Source: Silanimonas sp965368785
Lineage (GTDB): Bacteria > Pseudomonadota > Gammaproteobacteria > Xanthomonadales > Xanthomonadaceae
DNA length: 39,897 bases
Direction: 5' to 3'
Assembly: GCA_965368785.1 (NCBI GenBank)
Contig: CBDUOG010000010.1
Span: forward strand, 1 to 39,897
How positions within the stretch are numbered: the stretch's first letter is position 1; each line of letters begins with the position of its first letter. Below are positions 17,630 through 26,433 of the stretch, in pieces. The position numbers and the translations under genes are program-made. The notes below the pieces were generated by a model, which did no database searches, had not been told where the DNA came from, and worked only from the letters and a program-made list of their open reading frames with translations.

Positions 17630-18366
17630 TGCGCAGTCTCAAGGCCGTGGTGTGGGTTGTCGCGATCAGCTTGATTGCATTACCGATCATTGCCGTCGTA
17701 AACGGCTGGATTGCTGGTGAGCGCTGGCCAATGCGCCGTCTGGTAGTCACAGCAGATTTTGATTTTGTTTCGGAAGAAGCAATCCGTTCCACGGTCGCGC
17801 CTCTGGTTAGACGCGGTTTCTTCGCGGTTAACCTGCCTCAAATCAAGGAAGCTGTGTCAACGCTGCCCTGGGTAAGTGAAGTTGAAGTGCGCAAGCGTTG
17901 GCCGGATCGACTCGAAATTGTGCTCACCGAACACAAACCGCTGGCGCATTGGGGGCAGGCTCAAATGATTTCTGAGTCAGGAGAAATTTTTCCGGCGCCC
18001 GATCAGCCGCTTGAGCAAATGCCGCACTTTGAGGGTCCGGTCGAGCGAGTCGCAGAAATTATTGATTTCTACGTATCGGCGCGCAGTCGGTTCACCCCGG
18101 TTGGCCGCGATGTGCAAACAGTGCAGCTCAGTGCGCGCGGCGGTTGGACCGTGGTGCTCGATAACGGCCTGGAGCTTGTTGTCGGCAGGGACGCGAGCGA
18201 GGCGCGCGTGGCGCGTTTCGCTAACTCTGTCGGTCAAATTCAAATACCGCAGGGCAAGGTTATCGGCCGGGCGGATCTTCGTTACACCAATGGTTTTGCA
18301 ATTAGCTGGCAAGACGCTCCGCTGATTGAAAACCCCACTACGCAGGCAGTGAACCCATCATCATGA
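17626..18366 (+). CDS. ftsQ: Cell division protein FtsQ
   Basis: Bitopic membrane protein of the FtsQLB complex linking early and late divisome assembly, 246 residues. Short cytoplasmic tail, TM helix at about 8-28, POTRA domain (RRLVVTADFDFVSEEAIRS through LPWVSEVEVRKRWPDRLEI), then the FtsQ/DivIB beta domain. I chose ATG 17626, which overlaps the ddlB stop and lies 6 bp after GGAGG (17615-17619); ATG 17629 is equally possible. The frame is open further upstream, but only inside ddlB. The stop overlaps ftsA. Confidence 0.95.
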   Translation: MMRSLKAVVWVVAISLIALPIIAVVNGWIAGERWPMRRLVVTADFDFVSEEAIRSTVAPLVRRGFFAVNLPQIKEAVSTLPWVSEVEVRKRWPDRLEIVLTEHKPLAHWGQAQMISESGEIFPAPDQPLEQMPHFEGPVERVAEIIDFYVSARSRFTPVGRDVQTVQLSARGGWTVVLDNGLELVVGRDASEARVARFANSVGQIQIPQGKVIGRADLRYTNGFAISWQDAPLIENPTTQAVNPSS

Positions 18367-19598
18367 ATCGAAAAGGCGACAAATCACTTATCGTTGGTCT
18401 GGATATCGGTACATCCAAGGTCACCGCATTGGTCGGTGAATATGCGCCAGACCAACCCATCGAAGTAATCGGCATCGGTTCGCACGAGTCGCGCGGAATG
18501 CGACGCGGCGTGGTTGTCGATATTGAGTCCACCGTGCAGTCCATTCAGCGTGCAATCGAAGAGGCTGAAGTGATGGCCGGTTGCGAAATTCGCTCGGTCT
18601 ACGCATCGATCTCCGGCTCACACATTCAATGCCGGAACTCGCCGGGCATTGTGCCCATTGGATCCGGCGAAGTCAGCTATAGCGACTTGGACCGTGTGCT
18701 CGAGGCAGCCAAGGCGGTTGCTGTTCCGGCAGATCAACGTATCTTGCATGCGATTCCACAAGAATACATCGTCGATAACTCGCAGGAAGGGATTCGTAAT
18801 CCGGTGAGCATGTCCGGTGTGCGCCTGGAAGTCCGCGCGCATTTAGTCACTTGCGCACTGTCAGCTGCAAGCAATGTGAGCAAGTGCATCAATCGTTGTG
18901 GATTGCAAGTTGACGATTTGATTCTTAGCTCGCTGGCATCCAGTACGGCCGTATTGACCGCTGATGAGCGCGAGCTTGGCGTTGTTTTAGTGGACATCGG
19001 AGCAGGCACAACCGATATCGCCGTGTTCGTGCAGGGCGCGATCCGTCACACCGCATGCTTGCCCATTGCCGGCGATCAGATCACGAATGATATTGCTCAT
19101 TTACTGCGAACACCAACGCCCGAAGCCGAGCAGATCAAAGTGCGGTATGCATGTGCGTTAGCGCAGTTAGCGACCGCCGAAGAAAGCATTCAGGTGCCTA
19201 GCGTAGGCGATCGTCCTCCGCGTCGGCTTGCACGGCAGTCGTTGGCCGAGGCGGTACAGAACCGCTACGAAGAAATTTTCGAAATGATTCAGGCCGAGTT
19301 GCGCCGTTCCGGATTTGAGGAGCTGGTGCGCGCGGGTTTGGTGTTAACCGGAGGCAGCGCGCGCATGGAAGGCGTTGTCGAACTGGCTGAAGAAATGCTG
19401 CACATGCCCGTAAGAGTAGGGATTCCACAGCACGTCGAAGGCCTGGGTGAAGTGGTCGGAAATCCGGTGCACGCCACCGGAGTCGGCCTGTTGTTGTGGG
19501 GAAGTCAGATCGAACATCCGCACCGACCCGGCATGAGCGCCGGTAAGGCCGGAACCTTGTTCAGCAAACTGCGAAGTTGGGTTCGCGAATCGTTTTAG
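18363..19598 (+). CDS. ftsA: Cell division protein FtsA
   Basis: Actin-like ATPase that tethers FtsZ filaments to the membrane and recruits the later divisome, 411 residues. Nucleotide-binding motifs: phosphate-1 VGLDIGTSKV (about 11-20), phosphate-2 VVLVDIGAGTTDIAVF, and the adenosine motif LVLTGGSARMEGV. The 1C insertion domain typical of FtsA follows the first phosphate loop. The C-terminus ends in the amphipathic membrane-targeting helix (TLFSKLRSWVRESF). It is the last gene in the run of overlapping genes; a 65-bp gap separates it from ftsZ. Confidence 0.97.
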   Translation: MNRKGDKSLIVGLDIGTSKVTALVGEYAPDQPIEVIGIGSHESRGMRRGVVVDIESTVQSIQRAIEEAEVMAGCEIRSVYASISGSHIQCRNSPGIVPIGSGEVSYSDLDRVLEAAKAVAVPADQRILHAIPQEYIVDNSQEGIRNPVSMSGVRLEVRAHLVTCALSAASNVSKCINRCGLQVDDLILSSLASSTAVLTADERELGVVLVDIGAGTTDIAVFVQGAIRHTACLPIAGDQITNDIAHLLRTPTPEAEQIKVRYACALAQLATAEESIQVPSVGDRPPRRLARQSLAEAVQNRYEEIFEMIQAELRRSGFEELVRAGLVLTGGSARMEGVVELAEEMLHMPVRVGIPQHVEGLGEVVGNPVHATGVGLLLWGSQIEHPHRPGMSAGKAGTLFSKLRSWVRESF

Positions 19599-19663
19599 AG
19601 CCCGCAAATCGTTTCAAGTTCAATCAAAAAAACAATCATTAAAGCAATTCGGAGGATAGAAAA

Positions 19664-20878
19664 ATGGCACGCTTTGAACTCATCGAAAAACATGCACCAA
19701 ACGCGGTAATTAAAGTAATCGGAGTGGGCGGCGGCGGCGGAAACGCGGTTGCCCACATGGTTAGCGCCAATGTCGAAGGCGTTGAATTCATTACCGCAAA
19801 TACCGATGCTCAGGCCATGCGCAATAGCGGCGCTAAGCTGCAGCTGCAACTGGGATCGAATGTAACAAAAGGACTGGGCGCCGGAGCGAATCCGGAAGTG
19901 GGTCGCCAGGCTGCGCTGGAAGATCGCGAGCAGATTTGTGAAGCACTTGAAGGCGCGGACATGGTTTTTATCACTGCCGGAATGGGCGGTGGTACGGGTA
20001 CCGGCGCTGCACCTGTCGTCGCGCAAATGGCAAAAGAGCTCGGTATCCTGACCGTAGCCGTCATCACCAAACCCTTTCCTTTTGAAGGCCGCCGCCGTAT
20101 GCAAGTGGCCCTGAAAGGAATCGAGGAGCTCAGTGCCCACTGTGACTCCCTGATTACCATTCCCAACGAAAAACTAATCACCGTACTCGGTCGTGAAGCA
20201 ACCATGGTCCAGGCATTCCGCGCTGCCAATGACGTACTGCTTGGCGCCGTGCAAGGTATTGCGGATCTCATCGTTCGCCCGGGCCTGATTAACGTTGACT
20301 TTGCCGACGTTCGAACCGTCATGTCCGAAATGGGTCTGGCGATGATGGGTTCCGGTTGCGCACGTGGCGACGATCGAGCACAAGCAGCTGCTGAAGCGGC
20401 AATCAGCAATCCATTGCTCGACGAGGTCAATCTCGCCGGCGCCTGTGGTGTGTTGGTGAATATTACCGCCGGCGCTGACTTCACGATGCGCGAGTTCGAC
20501 GAAGTCGGTCGCACCATTGAAGAGTTCGCATCTGAAGATGCCACGGTGGTTGTCGGCACCGTGCTGGACCCGGATATGAAGGACGAAGTACGGGTTACGG
20601 TTGTTGCAACTGGCCTGAACCGCGGTGTTGGACGCCAAAGCGTACGGCACGTGGATCGCGAACCGATGCGAAATCAGGTGAAACTGGTCCGCAACGGAAG
20701 CACTGGCCAGGTGGAGTACAGCGATGAAATGCCGAATCGGGATATGTCGATGGGGCTGCGCAGCGCGCGTGTGACTGCCAGCACCGTTGATGCGCCGGTT
20801 AGCACGGCCTTGACCGACGCAGCAAAGTCATCAGATTACCTGGATATCCCGGCATTCCTGCGTCGCCAGGCTGACTAA
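19664..20878 (+). CDS. ftsZ: Cell division GTPase FtsZ
   Basis: Tubulin homologue that forms the Z-ring, 404 residues. The nucleotide loop GVGGGGGNAV is near the N-terminus, the tubulin signature GGGTGTG at residues 108-114, and the T7-loop region NVDFADVRTVM follows. A variable linker (about 320-390) leads to the conserved C-terminal peptide YLDIPAFLRRQAD, which binds FtsA and ZipA. It has its own strong ribosome-binding site, GGAGG at 19651-19655, 8 bp before the ATG. This fits the much higher FtsZ level needed compared with the coupled upstream genes. A terminator follows. Confidence 0.98.
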   Translation: MARFELIEKHAPNAVIKVIGVGGGGGNAVAHMVSANVEGVEFITANTDAQAMRNSGAKLQLQLGSNVTKGLGAGANPEVGRQAALEDREQICEALEGADMVFITAGMGGGTGTGAAPVVAQMAKELGILTVAVITKPFPFEGRRRMQVALKGIEELSAHCDSLITIPNEKLITVLGREATMVQAFRAANDVLLGAVQGIADLIVRPGLINVDFADVRTVMSEMGLAMMGSGCARGDDRAQAAAEAAISNPLLDEVNLAGACGVLVNITAGADFTMREFDEVGRTIEEFASEDATVVVGTVLDPDMKDEVRVTVVATGLNRGVGRQSVRHVDREPMRNQVKLVRNGSTGQVEYSDEMPNRDMSMGLRSARVTASTVDAPVSTALTDAAKSSDYLDIPAFLRRQAD

Positions 20879-20966
20879 GATTGCGAGGGGGTCTGGCGAT
20901 GTGCCAGAGCTGCCCTTGAACACGATTTACCGGGCGGCTTAGTCCCCGGCACGTTCTATCCTCTTT

Positions 20967-20995
20967 AACCCGCTGGTTTTCCGGCGGGTTTTTTT
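20967..20995 (+). terminator. Intrinsic terminator after ftsZ
   Basis: Stem AACCCGCTGG (20967-20976), loop TTTT, stem CCGGCGGGTT (20981-20990) with one G-T pair, followed by five further T residues. It closes the dcw transcript and separates ftsZ from lpxC. A smaller hairpin (TCTGGC 20892-20897 with GCCAGA 20903-20908) precedes it without a T-run. Confidence 0.88.
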
Positions 20996-21149
20996 ATGGA
21001 ACGACTTGAATCTGAATACCCGGTTCAGTAATTATGTGATTTGCTTCGCAAATTGGGATTCAATCAAGCGTTTGTTCCTCGGCTATGTTACGGTCTCTTA
21101 TGGTATCCTCCGACGGTTACGTGTGTCCGGTGAAAAGAATCTTTAAGCA

Positions 21150-22061
21150 ATGATCAGGCAAAGAACCCTCAAAAACGTCATCCGGGCAACCGGCGTGGGT
21201 TTGCACAGCGGCGAGAAGGTCTATATGACCCTGCGTCCTGCGGCACCCGACTCGGGCATTATTTTTCGCCGGGTCGATTTGCCTGAACCTATCGAATTGA
21301 AGGCCAAAGCCGAATCCGTCGGCGATACGAGCTTGTGCACTGCCTTAATTCAAGACAACGTCCGGGTCATGACGGTTGAGCATTTGCTTTCGGCAATGGC
21401 CGGCCTGGGTATTGATAATGCCTACGTTGATTTGTCGGCTGCAGAAGTGCCGATTATGGATGGGTCAGCTGGCCCCTTCGTATTCCTGCTGCAATCTGCG
21501 GGTATCGAAGAACAGAATGCGGCGAAGCGGTTTATTCGCATTAAAAAGCCGATCAAAATTGTCGATGGTGATAAATGGGCGCAGTTTGAGCCGTTTGAAG
21601 GCTTCAAGGTGGGCTTCACTATCAATTTTGTGCATCCCGTATTTAAAGAGTCCACTTCCAGCGCGGAAATCGACTTTTCGACGACGTCGTTCGTCAAAGA
21701 AGTCAGCCGGGCCAGAACCTTCGGTTTTATGAAGGATATTGAGTATCTGCGTGAGCGCAATCTGGCGCTGGGCGGCTCAATGGATAACGCCATTGTCCTG
21801 GATGATTATCGCGTCCTGAATGAAGACGGGCTGCGCTACGAAGATGAATTCGTTAAACATAAAATTTTGGACGCCATCGGTGACCTGTATCTGCTCGGTC
21901 ACAGTCTGATTGGCGCCTTCTATGGCCATAAATCAGGCCATGCGTTGAACAACCGGATTCTTCGTGAGTTGCTGCAGGATGCATCCGCCTGGGAAGAAGT
22001 GGTCTTTTTAGACGAAACTGAGGCCCCCATCTCATACGCGAGCCCCGCTCAGGCTGTATAA
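21150..22061 (+). CDS. lpxC: UDP-3-O-acyl-N-acetylglucosamine deacetylase LpxC
   Basis: Zinc deacetylase that catalyses the committed step of lipid A synthesis, 303 residues. Zinc ligands are visible as His78 (VEHLLSA) and His237 with Asp241 (HKILDAIGD); the catalytic histidine lies in GHKSGHALNN. N-terminal TLKNVIRATGVGLHSGEKV is typical. The gene confirms a lipopolysaccharide-bearing Gram-negative. The ribosome-binding site is poor, and an upstream terminator uncouples lpxC from ftsZ, so it should have its own promoter in 20996-21149; I could not pick out a convincing one. Confidence 0.97.
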   Translation: MIRQRTLKNVIRATGVGLHSGEKVYMTLRPAAPDSGIIFRRVDLPEPIELKAKAESVGDTSLCTALIQDNVRVMTVEHLLSAMAGLGIDNAYVDLSAAEVPIMDGSAGPFVFLLQSAGIEEQNAAKRFIRIKKPIKIVDGDKWAQFEPFEGFKVGFTINFVHPVFKESTSSAEIDFSTTSFVKEVSRARTFGFMKDIEYLRERNLALGGSMDNAIVLDDYRVLNEDGLRYEDEFVKHKILDAIGDLYLLGHSLIGAFYGHKSGHALNNRILRELLQDASAWEEVVFLDETEAPISYASPAQAV

Positions 22062-22122
22062 AGGGGTTGTTGCAACGCAATAAACCGGATTAACAAATAG
22101 TTAACCGTCGCCTTATTAAGCT

Positions 22123-22150
22123 GATTCGCCGGACCGGCGGAATCTGTTTA
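22123..22150 (+). terminator. Possible terminator after lpxC, in the convergent gap with dciA
   Basis: GATTCGCCGG (22123-22132) and CCGGCGGAATC (22134-22144) form an inverted repeat with one bulged base, followed by TGTTT on the + strand. The T-run is weak and the minus strand shows none, so it would serve lpxC only. Confidence 0.4.
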
Positions 22151-22163
22151 GGGGCAGGTACTG

Positions 22164-22637
22164 TTAGTCCTCGCGCACGGAAGCGAGCTTTAGAATCTGA
22201 TCTCGCAATTCGGAGTCAGATAGAGATTGTGCGGTAGCCCGAAGCGATTCACGGGCAGCAGAAGACAGTGGGCGCGGCCGGGTGCTTTTTATTTCAGGCT
22301 CCGGTGCGCTTACTTTTATATACAGGGTACGGTTTGGCAGGCCCAATTCAGAGCAGGTGCGCGTGATCGATTGCGTATGCATTCTGAGCTGAGTTTTCCA
22401 AACTGGACTGGAGACCGAAAACACCACCCTGTTTTCATCGAAGTTAAGCAGCCTGGAATTGGCGGCGACTTCGGGAGGCAGGCGGGAACGGATGCTTTTA
22501 TCAAGGGTGGCCAGAATTTGGGCGCGTTTGATGACTGAGGACATTCCCTGTGCGGCGCGCACCGATTCAAGCGCTCGTGTAGGTAAGTGCTCAGATTTGC
22601 TCAGTTCCCTAGTAGGGGGAGTTAATCGTTTTGCCAT
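22164..22637 (-). CDS. dciA: DciA-like DUF721 protein, probable replicative helicase operator
   Basis: A 157-residue protein of the DUF721/DciA family. DciA proteins interact with and load the replicative helicase DnaB in bacteria that lack DnaC or DnaI. The N-terminal part carries the family pattern: the ILATLDKSIRSRLPPEV helix, then RVVFSVSSPVWKTQLRM and a final strand TLYIKVS. The C-terminal tail is polar and probably disordered. The frame is open further upstream to 22796, but that part lies opposite the peptidase gene, and the start MAKRLTPPTREL at 22637 is the natural one. The start codon overlaps that of the divergent M23 gene by 2 bases, and no good ribosome-binding site is evident. 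Confidence 0.8.
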   Translation of the reverse strand: MAKRLTPPTRELSKSEHLPTRALESVRAAQGMSSVIKRAQILATLDKSIRSRLPPEVAANSRLLNFDENRVVFSVSSPVWKTQLRMHTQSITRTCSELGLPNRTLYIKVSAPEPEIKSTRPRPLSSAARESLRATAQSLSDSELRDQILKLASVRED

Positions 22638-23550
22638 GCTAAATATCATCGTTGTTTCGAAACACCTCAGAGCGCCCAAAAAGCTTTCTCTGCAGGATCC
22701 CAGAACAGTATCGCTTCTGGCCTTAAGTGCTGCGTTCATTTTGGCACTTTTTGTCGCCATCGGCTTCTTTATTGCACATTTGAACGGATCGGGCATTGAG
22801 CAACTGAAGCGACTGCAGGCTCAAGTGCAGGCTCAGGCGCAGGATTTAGAACTGGCAAAGACCGAGTCTCAGCGCGAAATCAATGCGATGGCCGCGCGCA
22901 TCGCGCAGCTGCAGGCTCAGGCGAATCGATTGAATGCGCTGGGTGAGCGACTGACCCAGGTCGGCCGATTAAAGGATGGCGAGTTCAATTTTTCTGAGGC
23001 GCCTGGTTTGGGTGGTCCTGAAATTAGCGACGAAGGCGACAGCGTTAGCTTAAATGTTGGCTTAGAGTCGGTTGAAAGTAAATTTGCCCAGGCCGAATAC
23101 CAACTAAACGTTTTGCAGGCGCTCTTGTTCGATCGTGACCTTGATGCCGCTCAGACTCCGGCTGGCATGCCGGCTCCGGGCTATATTTCTTCCGGTTACG
23201 GCACGCGCTCTGATCCGTTCAGTGGTGGCCGTGGCCACCATTTAGGCATTGATATTGACGCCAACACCAACGATCCGGTTGTCGCCGCTGCCGATGGTGT
23301 GGTGAGTTTCTCAGGTAACCGTACCGGCTACGGTAATGTTGTCGAAGTGGATCACGGCAATGGTTACAAAACGCTTTACGCGCACAATCGCGCAAATCTG
23401 GTGCAGGTGGGGGATTTAGTCCGCGCCGGCGACCAGATCGCCAAAGTCGGCTCGACTGGGCGTTCGACCGGCTCTCATCTGCATTTTGAGGTCATTTTAA
23501 ACGGCCGCAAGGTCAACCCGAGGCAGTATCTCGACAAAGTTCGCGATTAG
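22636..23550 (+). CDS. M23 family (LytM-type) metallopeptidase, membrane-anchored
   Basis: Predicted periplasmic peptidoglycan endopeptidase or divisome-type LytM factor, 304 residues. It has a cytoplasmic N-terminus, TM helix at about 31-52, a coiled coil rich in Gln/Ala/Leu at about 54-100, then a C-terminal LytM domain. Zinc and catalytic residues are all present: His202 and Asp206 (HLGID), the histidine of LYAHN, and His281-Leu-His283 (SHLHFEV), so it should be an active enzyme rather than an EnvC/NlpD-type activator. I chose the ATG at 22636 (MLNIIVVSKH) over upstream in-frame starts inside dciA antisense. A G-rich AGGGGGAG lies 14 bp upstream. Confidence 0.9.
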   Translation: MLNIIVVSKHLRAPKKLSLQDPRTVSLLALSAAFILALFVAIGFFIAHLNGSGIEQLKRLQAQVQAQAQDLELAKTESQREINAMAARIAQLQAQANRLNALGERLTQVGRLKDGEFNFSEAPGLGGPEISDEGDSVSLNVGLESVESKFAQAEYQLNVLQALLFDRDLDAAQTPAGMPAPGYISSGYGTRSDPFSGGRGHHLGIDIDANTNDPVVAAADGVVSFSGNRTGYGNVVEVDHGNGYKTLYAHNRANLVQVGDLVRAGDQIAKVGSTGRSTGSHLHFEVILNGRKVNPRQYLDKVRD

Positions 23551-23619
23551 GCTCAAAGGTACATCTGGCACCCCTGGTTAGGACTTGAAGGCAGAGTTAT
23601 CGCCCATACATTAGAATAG

Positions 23620-23649
23620 ACGGCCGTCCTTGGGCGGCCGTTTGTTTTT
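23620..23649 (+). terminator. Hairpin terminator between the M23 peptidase gene and secA
   Basis: Stem ACGGCCG (23620-23626) with CGGCCGT (23635-23641), extendable by G-T pairing, followed by TTTGTTTTTG. It ends about 30 bp before the secA start. Either it terminates the peptidase transcript or, if secA is transcribed from a promoter further upstream, it acts as an attenuator in the secA leader. Confidence 0.65.
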
Positions 23650-23679
23650 GCCCACTCAATAAAGTTGAAACTAAAATCC

Positions 23680-26403
23680 ATGCTTAATCGCTTACTCACC
23701 AGTATTTTTGGAAGTCGAAACGAACGGCTCGTCAAACAGCTCCGCAAAGAAGTTGATCAAATCAATGCGATGGAACCGGCGCTGCAAGCGCTGTCGGATT
23801 CCGAGCTCAAAGAAAAGACGGCTGCTTTTAAAGGCCGGGTTGACGGTGGCGAATCTTTAGAATCAATTTTGTCTGAGGCATTTGCGGTCGTACGCGAAGC
23901 GTCGCGCCGCGTGCTGGGTCTGCGTCATTACGATGTTCAGCTGATTGGCGGCATGGTTTTGCATCGCGGGAAAATTGCTGAAATGCGCACGGGTGAGGGT
24001 AAAACCCTGGTTGCTACGTTACCGGTTTACTTGAATGCGCTGTCAGGCAAGGGCGTGCATGTGGTAACGGTGAACGAATATCTGGCAAAGCGCGATGCCG
24101 CATGGATGGGCCGGGTTTATCAGTTCCTGGGTTTGACCGTCGGCGTTGTTTACCCCGGTATGCCGCACGCGGACAAGCGCGAAGCCTATGCTGCCGACAT
24201 CACCTACGGCACCAACAATGAGTATGGTTTTGATTATTTGCGCGACAACATGGCGCAATCGCAATCGGACCGATTCCAGCGTGGCCTGAATTTCGCAATC
24301 ATTGATGAGGTGGACTCCATCCTGATCGATGAGGCACGTACGCCGCTGATCATCTCGGGGCCAGCTGACCAGTCTCAGGATCTATATCTCAAAGTGAACC
24401 GTATCGTTCCGCAATTGCAGGCTCAGCCGGACGAGAATTCGGCGGGCGACTTCTGGGTAGATGAGAAAGGTAAGCAAGTCCATTTGTCGGAAACCGGCAT
24501 GGAGCATGCGGAAGAGATTCTGCGTGAGGCGAATATTATTGAAGCCGGCGATAGCCTCTACTCCGGCCATAACATCGCGGTGGTGCATCACTTAAACCAG
24601 GCCCTGCGTGCACACGCGCTGTACCAGCGCGACGTCGACTATCTGGTCCGCGATGGCGAAGTGGTTATCGTGGATGAATTTACCGGACGCACCCTATCGG
24701 GTCGCCGTTGGTCCGATGGCCTGCATCAGGCGATCGAAGCCAAAGAAGCCGTACCGATTCAGCGCGAGAACCAGACGCTGGCATCCATTACCTTCCAGAA
24801 CTACTTCCGCATGTATAAGAAGCTATCCGGCATGACCGGGACCGCTGATACGGAAGCGTATGAGTTTCAGCAGATTTATGGCTTGGAAGTCGTGGTAATT
24901 CCGACCCATCGCCCGATGGTACGTAAGGACCACGCCGATCTGGTTTATTTAACCCGCAAAGCGAAATACGATGCAGTCGTCGCAGATATTCGAGATTGCT
25001 ACGAGCGCGAGCAGCCAGTTCTGGTGGGTACAACTTCGATTGAAACGTCTGAGTTGCTCGCTGGCGAACTTAAGAAGGCAGGCATACCGCATGAAGTGCT
25101 AAACGCCAAACAGCATGAACGTGAAGCGCAAATTGTTGCGGACGCGGGTAAGCCCAAATCGGTAACGATCGCAACTAATATGGCGGGCCGCGGTACCGAC
25201 ATCGTCCTCGGCGGAAGTTTTGAGTCGGAAATAGAGAGCTTGGGTGAGCACGCTGACGAGCTTGCCATTGCTCGTATCAAATCCGAGTGGAAGGCGCGCC
25301 ATGAACGCGTTAAAGAGCTTGGTGGCCTGCATATTGTCGGAACCGAGCGGCACGAAAGTCGCCGAATCGACAATCAGCTGCGTGGCCGGTCAGGTCGGCA
25401 GGGTGATCCGGGCTCGTCGCGCTTCTACCTCTCTTTAGAGGATAATCTGATGCGAATTTTTGCCGCTGACTGGGTTCAGCGTGCAATGCGTCGGATGGGC
25501 ATGAAAGATGATGAAGTGATTGAGAGCAGTCTAGTCACTAAGCAGATCGAGAATGCCCAGCGTAAAGTGGAAGCACACAACTTTGATATTCGTAAAAACC
25601 TGCTGGAATACGATGACGTTGCCAACGATCAACGCAAAGTGATTTATCAGCAGCGCAATGAATTGTTAGATGCAGAAGATATTGCCGATACGATCGCCAA
25701 TATCCGTGCAGATATTGTTGAGCAGATGGTGCGTCGCTATGTGCCGGTGGCATCAATTGATGATCAATGGGATCTGGCTGGGCTTGAAACGGCAGTTTCA
25801 GCGGAGTTTGGATTGAGCTTGGCGCTTAAGGAAATACCGGACAGCGGCCAGGAAATCGACGACGAAGGCATCGTGCAATTGGTCTTAAAAGCGGTCGATG
25901 ATCTGGCGATGGATAAGGAAGCCCAAGTGGGTGCGGAGATGATGCGCCAGATTGAGCGCCACATCATGCTCACTGTGCTTGATCAGTCGTGGAAGGAACA
26001 CCTCGCGCGCATGGATTATTTACGACAGGGTATCCATTTGCGCGGTTATGCGCAGAAGCAGCCAAAACAAGAATATAAACGCGAATCGTTCGACTTGTTC
26101 AACGAGTTGCTGGAAAAAGTTAAGAGCGAAGTAACCCTGCTACTGGCTCGCGTACGGATTCGCTCGCAAGATGAAGTGCAGCAGATGGAAGAGGCCGAAC
26201 GTAAGCGGCGCGAAGCGGCAGCCGGATCGATGGAGTTTCAACACCAGGATTCCGGTGGTTATGGTGCCGATGAAGAGGCTAAGCAAGTTGAAGCGGCCGC
26301 GGCTTCTACAGTCACTCGCGAAGGGCCGAAAATTGGCCGCAACGAGGCATGCCCTTGTGGATCAGGTAAGAAGTACAAACACTGTCACGGCCAATTGGTA
26401 TAG
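23680..26403 (+). CDS. secA: Preprotein translocase ATPase SecA
   Basis: Motor ATPase of the Sec pathway, 907 residues, close to the E. coli length. The start ATG at 23680 gives MLNRLLTSIFGSRNERLVK, matching the family; a TTG at 23665 is also in frame. Walker A is MRTGEGKT (102-109), with IIDEVDSILIDEAR near 207-220, TNMAGRGTDIVLGG and GLHIVGTERHESRRIDNQL in NBD2, and a C-terminal zinc motif CPCGSGKKYKHCH (Cys891, Cys893, Cys902, His903) for SecB and lipid binding. No secM-like gene precedes it. Confidence 0.98.
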   Translation: MLNRLLTSIFGSRNERLVKQLRKEVDQINAMEPALQALSDSELKEKTAAFKGRVDGGESLESILSEAFAVVREASRRVLGLRHYDVQLIGGMVLHRGKIAEMRTGEGKTLVATLPVYLNALSGKGVHVVTVNEYLAKRDAAWMGRVYQFLGLTVGVVYPGMPHADKREAYAADITYGTNNEYGFDYLRDNMAQSQSDRFQRGLNFAIIDEVDSILIDEARTPLIISGPADQSQDLYLKVNRIVPQLQAQPDENSAGDFWVDEKGKQVHLSETGMEHAEEILREANIIEAGDSLYSGHNIAVVHHLNQALRAHALYQRDVDYLVRDGEVVIVDEFTGRTLSGRRWSDGLHQAIEAKEAVPIQRENQTLASITFQNYFRMYKKLSGMTGTADTEAYEFQQIYGLEVVVIPTHRPMVRKDHADLVYLTRKAKYDAVVADIRDCYEREQPVLVGTTSIETSELLAGELKKAGIPHEVLNAKQHEREAQIVADAGKPKSVTIATNMAGRGTDIVLGGSFESEIESLGEHADELAIARIKSEWKARHERVKELGGLHIVGTERHESRRIDNQLRGRSGRQGDPGSSRFYLSLEDNLMRIFAADWVQRAMRRMGMKDDEVIESSLVTKQIENAQRKVEAHNFDIRKNLLEYDDVANDQRKVIYQQRNELLDAEDIADTIANIRADIVEQMVRRYVPVASIDDQWDLAGLETAVSAEFGLSLALKEIPDSGQEIDDEGIVQLVLKAVDDLAMDKEAQVGAEMMRQIERHIMLTVLDQSWKEHLARMDYLRQGIHLRGYAQKQPKQEYKRESFDLFNELLEKVKSEVTLLLARVRIRSQDEVQQMEEAERKRREAAAGSMEFQHQDSGGYGADEEAKQVEAAAASTVTREGPKIGRNEACPCGSGKKYKHCHGQLV

Positions 26404-26433
26404 GCCGGACCCTACTCGTTTGCCTGGTCAATT

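Noticed and set aside
19810..20559. Open frame of 249 codons on the minus strand opposite ftsZ
   Set aside because: It mirrors the third-position bias of ftsZ, has a serine/proline-rich composition with no domain, and lies wholly within a conserved gene.
22638..22796. Longer dciA starting at 22796
   Set aside because: The extra 53 codons lie opposite the peptidase TM region and show no DUF721 similarity.
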